This document shows positions 44,074 to 54,089 of a stretch of 64,000 nt of DNA, one piece after another; within the stretch, counting starts at the first letter, position 1, and every line of letters begins with the position of its first letter. The DNA lies in assembly GCF_902459465.1 (NCBI RefSeq), contig NC_047068.1, forward strand, positions 9,610,001 through 9,674,000. The letters are read 5' to 3'. The notes below the pieces were generated by a model, which saw only the letters and a list, made by a program, of their open reading frames with translations, was not told the origin of the DNA and did not search any database. The DNA comes from Asterias rubens. Its lineage: Eukaryota; Echinodermata; Asteroidea; Forcipulatida; Asteriidae. The position numbers were made by a program, and so were the translations under genes.

Positions 44074-44950
44074 AGGGACCATGAAAGGTACCAGGGTACC
44101 GCATACCCAACCAAGTATTTCATCAGGGAAACCCAACTAAAAATTTTAAACATTAATCTTATTGTCCAAAGGGAATTGATTGTTAGTCTCTGGTCTCATG
44201 AAAATTGAAAAAGTAACCCAATATGCAATTTTATATTTTTTAGTTTTTACATTTTTGAGGCCCAAGCCTGCCTGAGGCAAAGCCGGGAATTCGTACCCAT
44301 AAAAAGTAGCGATCACTTTTTAATAAGTTTTGGCGAAGCACGCTGAAATGAAACAAGGTCCTCGGAATGTTTTTTACATGATGTTTATGTTTGTTTGTTT
44401 GAAATCTGGTAAATTTGTTTTCTTTTTTTTTTTTAGGGAGGGGGCATATCGGCCGTAATTTGCTTTGCACACAAATTTGGGACTCTAACAAGTTGCACTC
44501 AAACTCAAATTTGTTTCCTGTTTTTTGATCATCACCCATTCTCATGCCTGCATTTATCTGTAACCTCAACAAATGATAATGTTCTGTTTTTTGCACATTT
44601 GACCAAAACTGTGCGGGTAATTTAAGATTTGAATATTTTACAATAATCTCATCATAAGCCTGTTGGGATATGGATTATTTTTTACCATTTCAAGTTGTCT
44701 TCTTGTTCTAGCTCACTGACCCTTAGCGGTAAAAAATATTTAGGTTTTTCTATGGGGTGAATTTCCCTTTGAAACAATTTTTGTGTCAAGTGTGTGTGTA
44801 ATATTTCCTAAGTAACAGACATTTCTACTATACTCTAGAGATTCCAATTCCTGATTATTATGTTAACTTGCTAAAAAGAATAGCAAAATAGTTCAGTGCA
44901 AGAACTAGTTTCTAAATATCTGTTAAGTAATAGATTATTGTTAGCCATTC
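44074..44950 (+). other. 3' UTR and spacer after BEN-like gene
   Basis: AT-rich, no gene or clear repeat; no convincing poly-A signal selected. Confidence 0.4.
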
Positions 44951-45700
44951 GTTATTCAGATGCTTGCTAATATACCACACACTTCATTTTGATGTCCGAG
45001 AAAGGGAGATGGAGTGAGATACTGTAAATACAAAACCAAAGCTAGTGCAGTTCTTCATAGAGAAATGTTTTTCAGAGTCGGCATGAGTTCAAAAACTGGT
45101 TCATAGTTTGCTAAATTTGAAGGTTTGCCACTGACATGCCCAATTTATGCCACGTCTCATTAAGTTATGTGTTACCACCTGTATTTAGACAGTTTATCTC
45201 AAGTTTTTGTTTGCAGTTGTGTTTGTGTTAGGTGAATAGCTTTTCCTTTATTTGTTTGGTTTTCATTCAGTGTATTTTTATAAATGATTTTTTTTTTTTA
45301 AGGAAAATATCTCAGGATTGACGTATGTCAAGAGTTTACATTGTGTTATTCAAATACTTGCCAATATACCACACACTTCATTTTGATGTCCGAGAAAGGG
45401 AGATAGAGTGAGATACTGTAAGTACACAACCAAAGCTAGCGCAGTTCTTCATAGAGAAATGTTTTTCGGAGTCGGTATCAGTTCAAAAACTGGTTCATGG
45501 TTTGCCAAATTTGAAGGTTTGCCAACGACATGCCCATATTATGCCACGTCGCAATAATTTATGTGTTAGCAGCAAACAGTTTATCTCAAGTTTTTGCTGT
45601 TTTGTTTGTGTTAAGTTTTACTTCAGTGTATTTTTATAAATAAATAAATATTTTTTTAAAAGGCAAATACCTCAGGATTGACGTATGTCAAGAATTTAAA
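44951..45700. repeat. direct tandem duplication, about 360-395 bp unit
   Basis: Copy 1 (44,951-45,344) and copy 2 (45,345-45,700) share CCACACACTTCATTTTGATG, GAGAAAGGGAGAT, GTTCAAAAACTGGTTCAT and CTCAGGATTGACGTATGTCA with scattered differences. Confidence 0.85.
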
Positions 45701-45825
45701 TTCAATCTATGCAAAGTCGTTTATTTACCTTAAACGCTGTAGGGAAAGAACCCAACTATAGGAATAATAAAACAACACGATTGTTCCTGTTAATATTTTA
45801 GTGCAGTGTGCATTAATTGACTGAT

Positions 45826-46370
45826 GATTTGTCTGCAAGATTGCTGCAACCTGCGCAAGCTTAATGTGTCACATATCTAAAGTAAGGCAAGCTTAATTGT
45901 GGCAAGCTTGTTACATCAAGCTCACTGGCAAGCTTGCCCTAATTTAAATATTTGGAACAAAACAGGCTAGTTACCAGCTTGACAAGCTTGTCCGCAAGCT
46001 TGCTGCAAGCTAGTAACCAAAAATCTGATTTAGGGCAAGCTCCCCGGCAAGCTCCCTGGCAAGCTTGCTGGCAAGCTCACAACAAGCTTGCCGGTGAGCT
46101 TGCAGCAAGCTCCCCGGTAAGCTTGCAGCAAGCTCACCGGCAAGCTCCCCGGCAAGCTTGCAGCAAGCTCACCGGCAAGCTTGCTGCAAGCTCACAACAA
46201 GCTTGCCCTCATTTACATATTTGGAACGATACAAGCTAGTTACTAGCTTGCCGGCAAGCTTGTGTAAATTTGTGTACAAGCTAGTTACTAGCTTGCCGGC
46301 AAGCTTGTGTAAATTTGTGTACAAGCTAGTTACTAGCTTGCCGGCAAGCTTGTGTAAATTTGTGTAAGGG
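45826..46370. repeat. palindromic CAAGCTTG / GCCGGC cluster
   Basis: Dozens of GCAAGCTTGC and GCAAGCTC words in degenerate array. From about 46,228 there are three near-identical 45-bp units containing the self-complementary word CAAGCTTGCCGGCAAGCTTG or close variants. Open in several frames only because the unit is a multiple of three. Confidence 0.85.
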
Positions 46371-46504
46371 CAGTCTGTAGCTACAAAAAGGAGGGAATTC
46401 CATAATTTCATCAGATCTCCACAAGTAGGATCCTAGTTTCAGACCTTTTGGTCACCAGTGACTCTCATACCTGCAATAAATTTATCCTTTTTTTTAACTT
46501 GCAG

Positions 46505-46607
46505 TCAAGAGCAACACGCAGTAAGAACTCTTCAAATGATGCCTTTGAAGCTCTTGTTTCCTGTGACCCTCCGCGTGGGTTCATCATTAGAAAGTCACAA
46601 GGCAAAG
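46505..46607 (+). CDS. SET gene exon A
   Basis: Acceptor TTGCAG, donor GTAACT, 103 nt, phase 0 to 1. Encodes a basic start (RATRSKNSS) and PPRGFIIRKSQGKG, leading into the SET core. Confidence 0.6.
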
Positions 46608-47105
46608 GTAACTCCATCTGTTTTTTAATTATTAAAAAGATAAATATGAACGTAACTTTTTGATTTTAGGTCACTTCTCTTTTACATCATCCCGAGTAAA
46701 AGGTGTAAAAGGTGTAGAACTGCCAATAACATGCTCTTTTAAATGGGGATTCAGAATTTTGATGAACTTTGCTTCATGGATTATGCCATTTTAATTTGAC
46801 TGAAATATGAATGTTTTAGTCATGATGTGGCATGTATATAATAATCAAATGAGAATGGTTTGCTGGCATGTCTGTAATTTAAGCTAAAGGCTTAAATTGT
46901 AAATACAGATTACTTTTTATTTTTTTAATTTTTAATCATGCTTGATAATAGGTCAATACATTTGTACAATCCTGATGTATCTTGCATTATCAATATGGGT
47001 TGCTGGGGTCAATTAGTCTGAGATAAGGAATTTTCCCAAACCATGGGCTGAGATTTCCATGATCCTGGTGATCATGCTTGATAAAGGGTACAATTGTACA
47101 ATCCT
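46608..47105 (+). other. SET gene intron, first part (no feature seen)
   Basis: AT-rich intronic sequence; nothing recognised before the fold-back at 47,106. Confidence 0.4.
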
Positions 47106-47828
47106 GCCCCCGATTTCACGAAACTCATCGCAAGTAGCGACTCCTCGTAGGGTTTGCGATGCGTCGCAGACCTAAGACACGTCGCGGCTTCGACGAGTTC
47201 CACAATCCATTTCACCAAACACGTCGTAAGCGCGACGAGTCGCAATACAAACTATTTTCACTCTTAATAAAAACAACCCTTTGGACGAAGATGAACTGCT
47301 AAAGTTCTGCGGCTGTTTAATGTTGTGTACAACTTGGTCATGAAACAGTCGTGTATAGTTCATTAAAGATGGCAGACACCGTTTCGGACTAGTGTTTAGG
47401 TTCGGGGGGTTTTGGTTGGTTTATAATTATTGATTTGTTTAGTTGTTTCAGTTTATGTGTGTTCGTTTGTTATGCGTGTGTTTGTTTTCTTTTCTTTTAC
47501 CCGAACTTTTTTTTTGGGGGGGGGGGGAGGAAGGTAAATTTCCATTTGTTGTCTAGTGTCTTCCCGATTGGTTCACGGAAGTTACGTGTGGTAATTGTTA
47601 TTTCCTTTCATGCATTTTGTGCGTAAACAAATGAAACATAGCATTCTTACGACGACCCCGGTCGTCGTAACTTACGACGTGTTCTTCCTCGTTGTCAAGG
47701 AACTTGCGATGTATCCAACGCATCGTAACTTTGATGAAATCGATCTCATACGCATCGCAACTTACGACGTGTAACCGGTCGCAACTTGCACTTGCGACGG
47801 GTCGCAGCGCTTCGTGAAATCGGCGGCT
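47106..47828. repeat. large fold-back element with CGATTTCACGAA ends
   Basis: Ends GCCCCCGATTTCACGAA and TTCGTGAAATCGGCGGC. Both flanks are rich in TCGCAAC/GTTGCGA and ACGTCGTAAG/CTTACGACGT inverted words. The middle 350 bp is unrelated and has a poly-G run near 47,515. Strikingly CpG-rich arms. Confidence 0.75.
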
Positions 47829-47899
47829 GGTCTATCTTGCATTGATGTGGATGGCTGGGTTCAAATTAGTCTGAAATAATGTACGTTTTGTCGTTTAGG

Positions 47900-48410
47900 A
47901 GACATTGCCAATTGCTATGTGTGAATAATAAGGGTGGACAAAATGTACATTTTGGAGACATTGCCAATTGCTATGTGTAATAATAAGGGTGGACAAAATG
48001 TACAATTGGGAGACATTGCCAATTCCGATGTGTAATAATAAGGGTGGACAAAATGTACATTTTAGAGACATTGCCAATTGCTATCTGTAATAATAAGGGT
48101 GGACAAAATGTACATTTTGGGAGACATTGCCAATTCCTATGTGTAATAATAAGGGTGGACAAAATGAACATTTTGGAGACATTGCCAATTGCTATGTGTA
48201 ATAATAAGGGTGGACAAAATGTACGATTGGGAGACATTGCCAATTCCTATGTGTAATAATAAGGGTGGCCAAAATGTACGATTGGGAGACATTGCCAATT
48301 GCTATGTGTAATAATAAGGGTGGACAAAATGTACAATTGGGAGACATTGCCAATTCCGATGTGTAATAATAAGGGTGGACAAAATGTACATTTGGGAGAT
48401 ATTGCCAATT
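47900..48410. repeat. minisatellite, about 56-bp unit, 10 copies
   Basis: Each unit has GAGACATTGCCAATT, GCTATGTGTAATAATAAGGG and TGGACAAAATGTACA. Two unit types (CTAT versus CCGAT/CCTAT) alternate, suggesting a higher-order unit. Lies in a SET gene intron. Confidence 0.9.
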
Positions 48411-48836
48411 ATTGGTTATGTTTATTGCAGAAAAAGGTACATGTGTTATGATTATAGAAGAAAAAAGTGTATTTTTTCTGGTTTTGTGGGAGATTGATAT
48501 TCTGACATCGCGACACTTCTCAAAATCTCCCTTTTTGTCAATTTATCATTAACAATGTTTTTTACTTGATTTAATATCCTAATCAGCACCTTACAAACTT
48601 TCCCATTTGCTGATACAATTGACATTACCAGTGTCCAACACACATGTGCACATAGTGTGAAACCAATTTGCATATTGGCTGATGGCAAATTTATTGCTTT
48701 ATACCTTTTATCAAATATTCCTTTTGGCCGACAAACGATTCAGTTCGGCAACACACATATCAAATGTTTACTCTGATTCACATTTTAACACATTATTTAT
48801 CTGTTTTGTTCGTGTTTCATTCTTTCATTTGTAAAG

Positions 48837-48990
48837 GTTTAGGAGTATTTGCTACTGAAACACTTTCACCTGGACAACCACTTTACGTGTATGGTGGAAA
48901 GCTCATCACCAATAAGGAGGCTGAACAACTTGAAAATGAAAAGGAAAGTGTATTCAGATACTTCTTTTCGTTTAAAGGAGAGAAACTGTG
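48837..48990 (+). CDS. SET gene exon B
   Basis: Acceptor GTAAAG, donor GTACGT, 154 nt, phase 1 to 2. Encodes LGVFATETLSPGQPLYVYGG and the strand VFRYFFSFKGEKL: the SET N-terminal half with substrate-groove elements. Confidence 0.65.
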
Positions 48991-49610
48991 GTACGTACTT
49001 TCTTTAAAGTGAATGGATGCATTAATTCTACTTGTAATTTCCAATAAAAACAAGACTAAAGTTGAGACCTCACTTGCACTTCTTATTGTCTTTTAGTTTT
49101 CTCTCTTTTGCTGACCTACATGCACAGCATGTAAATGATAATATAATGAATGAGTACACTAACAGTGCAGTCTGTGTAAATGAATATACCCTGAGATTTA
49201 CCCATGCAAATCTCCTGCAACAACAAGTGAACACAAGACATTTAGCTGAGACTGCACATGGATAGATCATTCATTCTATATCAACAACCACTGGATCAGG
49301 AAAGACTCCTGATTTGCAATCAGGATGTTTCTCTTCACATCATGGAACTTGAATCTTAATTTTCAATTTGATATTTACATTGGATTTATAATATGTTAGC
49401 CTTCTCCAATGGTGTTATGGAAATTTAGACCAAATTTAGCTCTTGGCAGTCATACAGGCCAATACCACAGCAAGTGATCAACAACACCACTTATTAGTAG
49501 TTGAGTACTTTCACAATTGGCACAGTTCTTTTAAAAACTAGATTTCACTGTGCTGGGCACACAGAAATATAAATTCTTGTTTTGTAGGTGCGGCATACAT
49601 GTACCTAGGC

Positions 49611-49890
49611 AATTGTGCATTTTGGTGATAAAGGCACACAATTTGGCATAGATATAGAGAACAGTATTACGAACACATCTTCATACTGGGCCAACACAGA
49701 AATGTCCTTTGAAAAATATACGTAGTGTAACATGCAAAGGCAGCCATTTTGATTTTTTTTTTAATTGCTGGTTATACTACCAGTGTTTCTTCAAAGGACA
49801 ATTCTGTGATGAACCAATATCCACATTTGTTCCTGATACTATTCTCAAGATCTGTTCCAAATTGTGTGCCTTTATCACCCAAATGCACAG
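49611..49890. repeat. fold-back element
   Basis: GTGCATTTTGGTGATAAAGG and CCTTTATCACCCAAATGCAC are inverted, as are CACACAATTTGG/CCAAATTGTGTG and CAGAAATGTCCTTTGAA/TTCAAAGGACAATTCTG. Confidence 0.75.
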
Positions 49891-49994
49891 GTGTTGTGTT
49901 TTTTTAGTTATGCTGCATTACTAGAAATGGTTTGTAACTTTTACAAAATATTGACCATTTGATTAAAGTTATGTGTGCTCTCTTACTGTAACAG

Positions 49995-50196
49995 TTATGA
50001 TGCAACAGAACCATCACATTTGCGCTTTGGAAGACTAACAAATCATGGCAGAGGCAGAGAACAAAATGCCCGGATGAAAGTATTGGATTTCAACAGAGTT
50101 CCGACCCTGTGTTTGTTCTCTGTAAAAAGATCCAAAAGCATGAAGAAGTCTTGTATGATTATGGAATAAGAAATCTACCCTGGCTTCATAAGACAG
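49995..50196 (+). pseudogene. SET gene exon C with one-base deletion
   Basis: Acceptor AACAG, donor GTAAAA. Joined to exon B it gives CYDATEPSHLRFGRLTNHG and LDFNRVPTLCLFSVK. The frame then runs off to an early stop, while the frame shifted by one base reads IQKHEEVLYDYGIRNLPWL. The break maps to the five-A run at about 50,124-50,128; six As would restore it. Confidence 0.7.
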
Positions 50197-50641
50197 GTAA
50201 AACAAATGGCTTCAGTTTGACCAGTATCTTTGAGAAAGTAACCTCAAAATCTCATCACAATATTAGAGGTGTTCCATGGTAGACTCACTCAATGTTTACG
50301 TCTTAGTTATACTGGGTGACCCACTTCAGGGGCAATCTACTACTTGGATTTTCATGGGTAGTTTTCCTAAAATTTGTTTACATCAATCCCTGAATAAGTA
50401 TAGACATATCTTTGACTGTCGGCAATTTTTTGGTACTTTTTATTTTATTTTTTTTATTCATAGGGCAATTCACATGCCTGATTAAATGACAAAAAATGTA
50501 CTTCGGACAAACACTGTTTTTAAAACTAGTGTTTTTCTCACCATATTCAAATAGTACATTAACTTAAATCTGTTTATGCACATTGATTGCGTTTGTCATG
50601 ACCCTTGTGTATGTTTTTTGTCACCTTTTTTTCTCTCTCAG

Positions 50642-51449
50642 GATCAACAGCTAGTACAAAGACTAAGAAGACAAGAAGTAACCCAAAGAGAAGGAAAAGG
50701 CAAAAGGTGGATAGTTCAGTTCATGTTGTTTATAAGAGTTCTTCATCTGGTTATAGAGGAAGTTCTACATCTGGTGTTCGAGGCGTTTCTACACCTGGTG
50801 TTTCTGGCAGTTCTGAATCTGATAATGAAGGCAGTCCTACATCTGGTGTACAAGGCAGTTCTTCATCTGGTTATGGTGGCAGTTCTACATGTGATGTTTC
50901 TGGCAGTCCTAAATCTGATAATGGAGAAAGTTCTACATCTGGTGTTCGAGGCAGTTCTTCACCCAGTAATGGAGGAAATTCTACATCTGGTTTGTATGGG
51001 AGTTCTTCCGCTGATAATGGAGGAGGTTCTACATCTTGTGTGTGTGGGAGTTTGTCAGCTGATAGTGGAGAAAGATCTACATCTGGTGTTCGAGGCAGTT
51101 CTTCACCCAGTAATGGAGGAAATTCTACATCTGGTTTGTATGGGAGTTTTTCAGCTGATAATGGAGAAAGTTCTACATCTGTTGTGTGTGGGAGTTTGTC
51201 ACCCGATATTGGAGGAAGTTCTACATCTGGTGTGTGTGTGTGAGTTCGTCACCCGATATTGGAGGAAGTTCTACATCTGGTGTGTACAGGAGTTCTTTAG
51301 CTGATAATGGAGGAAGTTCTACATCTGGTGTGTGTGGGAGTTCGTCACCCGACTTTTTAGCAGTTCATCATCTGACAGAGAGAGTTCGTCTGCTGATACA
51401 AATGATTCAGTGGTTTATGTTCAAGGGGGCTTTTCATGTGATGATGTTG
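50642..51449 (+). pseudogene. Ser/Gly/Thr-rich repeat exon with two frame slips
   Basis: Acceptor CTCTCAG. Begins with a basic KKTRSNPKRRKRQK stretch (possible nuclear signal), then about ten degenerate repeats of the type GGSSTSGVRGSSS. A TG expansion near 51,232-51,242 shifts frame, and another slip lies at the T run near 51,354. Beyond that the in-frame text SSSDRESSSADTNDSVV runs to a possible donor GTAATG at 51,450. Confidence 0.5.
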
Positions 51450-51454
51450 GTAAT

Positions 51455-53298
51455 GCAGCTGTGCGCCATTGACCCCCAACCCCAATGCGAAGACATGGTC
51501 AAACTGTCCAGATACTACGCTGACTCAGCGCTTACCCGTAACTACAAGCGAGGAATAACAACCTTGTTGACAGGGAACAAGCGCCAAGAAAAGGCGCTCA
51601 TAGAATATTTATCTTGCCAAATGTGAAAGGCCCTTTAGCGATTTTCCCTGTCTGCTTAGTTTGCAGGATATGAATTATAATGACACCTTGGGAAACCATT
51701 ACGCCAGCGATAAACAGGCAAAGGCATTCATTTCGTATATTGCTGAAGAGAACAGAAATGACACTTCTTTGTTGTTGAAAAAAAAAAAAATTCATAAGTG
51801 TCATATGTGATGGCTCAACAGATAAGGGGATACTCGTGGAGGAGATTGTGTTTGTCAGGCTCATGAACCATGAGTGTGTACCTGAGACAAGATTCATTTC
51901 ACTGGAGTCCGTCCACAAGGCAGATGCTGCAGGTCTGAAGGGTGCTGTGGTTTCAGCTTTTGAGAAGAAAGTCAAATGTCAAGACTGGCCAGAAAAACTT
52001 GTAGGAATAGCAACAGATGGGGCAGAAGTTCCACACCTCGTTGGAATTAGGTGTTGTGCTCACAGATTAGAATTGTCACTAAAAGATGCAGCTAAAAAAT
52101 CAAAACTGATATTTTTCTGTCCAACTTGTATAAGTTCTATCACTACTCTGCTCTGAACAAGGATGGTCTCATGGAAGCTGGCAAGGCCCTCAAAATAATT
52201 ATCCTTCAGCCAGGAAATATCTGGGGCACACGATGGGCACCCCACCGCCACAGAGCATTGCTGGCAGTGAACCGAGATTGGCCAGCTTTGGTCAACCATC
52301 TATCTCAAGTTGCAATGGGTACAAATGAAACTGCTGCTAAGGCAAAAGGTATCCATCAGACACTAATATCAGTTCAATTTGTGCTCATGTTGCATGTTGC
52401 TGTGAAGTTCTTCAATATTTGTCGTACCATAAGTGAGGTCTTCCAGGACAACAACTCTTCGGAAACTGTTTTCATCACTTTGCAGGCTGCAAAACTCAAG
52501 TTAGATTCTGAGCGGTTTGATGCCAAAGGAGTGCTTAAGTCCTTTGTTGAAAAGGAGCTTGTCGTCACAGGGGCTGATGTCAAGTACAGAGGTGAGAGTT
52601 TGAAGCTATACTCTGGGAGTTCTAGGGGAAGACAGCACACACTTGAGTCAGCTCTGGAGGAGGTGGAAAAGAGCATCAGCTGCATGGTAACTGCCACCTC
52701 AGAGGCACTGAACAAGAGGTTCGACTCATTCAATGAACCTGTGATGAAAGCCTTCGGAGTGTTTGAACCAAACAACTGGCCTGATGATATTGAAATGTTA
52801 GCAGATTTTGGAACTGCTGAGATTCAGATCCTCACTAAACACTTCAGTGATCATCTAACTAGGAACGGCTACGACATAACTTCAGTGGATGTTGAATGGA
52901 CCCAGTTGTTGCTGTCTTGCAGAGAGATGAAAAAGCAACAACCTGGTAGCTGTGTGGCAAGTAGTGAATGGTTTCAAGCATTCTGGCAGAAGGTCCTTCA
53001 AAAGTATGATAGCACTAACAGGTTAACCAACATCCTAACTTTAGTAAAGATAATGTTGGTGCTCCCGATCCATTCAGCTGAAGCTGAGCGGGGCTTTTCC
53101 TTGATGGGTAGAATTAAAAATACCTGGAGGTCCAGATTGCTCCCAAATATGACCAGCGATCTCATGGCCCTTAAACTTGGAGACGCCACAGTGAAAACAT
53201 TTGATCCGATGCCCTCCATCAACAGGTGGTGGGCTGACACCAAGCGCACCAGGCGTTTCACAAAGCAGTATAAATCAAGGCAAAATCAGAGTTTTTAG
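51455..53298 (+). pseudogene. decayed hAT-family transposase
   Basis: Pieces in different frames align to hAT transposases of the ZNF862-like group: RPFSDFPCLLSLQDM, AKAFISYIAEENRND, then (after an extra A in a 13-A run at 51,778-51,790) VICDGSTDKG, EEIVFVRLMNH and GIRCCAHRLELSLKDAAKK. The longest intact part, 52,126-53,298, has KFYHYSALN, WGTRWAPHRHRAL and the C-terminal dimerisation signature PIHSAEAERGFSLMGRIKNTWRSRL (cited in part: AEAERGFS, LMGRIKNTWRS). There are at least three frame breaks and an internal deletion after ATDGAE. No terminal inverted repeats were identified. It is not functional as transposase. Confidence 0.8.
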
Positions 53299-54089
53299 AC
53301 AAAGTTTTGCAGTCTGTTTCAACACTTTATTGTGATCTTGTTCTTGACAAAGTTTACATTTGTACACATTTCTATTGTTAAATGCCAGTTCATGTATTTC
53401 CATGTATCTTATTATTGTTTATGTTTGGTATTAAATTACAGATTGTATCTTGACCATTGCAACACAAGCTTCAGTTTGACAAGTGTCTTCATTTGCTTCA
53501 GTTATGTTGTTTGGTTATGAATACTCAATCCTTTGGACTCTAGAGACTTTAAAAGTATGACGAAACTCCTTGGTGTTTAAGTAAATGCCAAGGCAGCCAC
53601 AGCAGGTTTGAGGCTTTATTTTGTTCTGTGTTATTTATTTGTTTATTTATTTTGTATAATGTTATTGTGACTGAGTGTTAGGCCAAAGGTATCTATTGCT
53701 ATTTTAATTTTATGGCACTATCGTGTTCTCTGCATGCCCCGCACATGCAAAGTGGATACACCCACACATGGAATAAGCTGTGAAATACTTCCATGTTTGT
53801 TCTGTCCATGGCTTGTAACACGGCATTGCCAATTTTATTTTGTTTGGTCCTCAAAAATTGTCATTGAAAAAGAATAAAAAACAGGCTAACTACTTAATGT
53901 CTGGTATAATTGACAAGTTAAGCAGCGGTAAAATAATTGCTGCCTAATTAGGGCCTATGTTTATTCCAAAAAGGAGACCTATTTGGGGATATTGCCATTA
54001 TTTTCATTTTTTTTTTTTTTTCTCAAAAATAATTTAAAATCTTCTCATTCTCCATTTTAATTTTGTCGTTGTCTTCTTTTGCATTTCAG
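53299..54089 (+). other. spacer between hAT remnant and next exon
   Basis: AT-rich. AATAAA at 53,873-53,878 could serve the hAT transcript. Ends in a T-rich tract and acceptor TTTCAG for the exon at 54,090. Confidence 0.45.

Larger units (their letters stand above)
46505..51449 (+). pseudogene. SET-domain (KMT5A-like) and Ser-rich exons with frame breaks
   Basis: Exons 46,505-46,607, 48,837-48,990, 49,995-50,196 and 50,642 to about 51,449 encode a SET methyltransferase domain followed by a Ser/Gly/Thr repeat region. SET marks are GKGLGVFATETLSPGQPLY, VYGGKLI, RYFF, CYDATEPS, GRLTNHG and, after a one-base frame break in an A run, EEVLYDYGIRNLPWLHK. The YDYG tyrosine and NH motif match SET catalytic motifs of KMT5A-type lysine methyltransferases. 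The third exon is one base short (202 instead of the 203 its phases demand), and the Ser-rich exon has a +2 TG slip and a further one-base slip. It is either a decaying gene or carries sequencing errors. The 5' end is not found. It may continue into the exon at 54,090. Confidence 0.6.

Noticed and set aside
47900..48410. CRISPR-like array
   Set aside because: Units are contiguous near-identical repeats without unique spacers, in an animal genome.
50576..51304. 242-codon Leu/Val/His-rich frame
   Set aside because: It overlaps the Ser/Gly-rich frame of the same repeats. The Ser-rich frame joins a good acceptor in the phase needed after the SET exon, the Leu-rich one does not.
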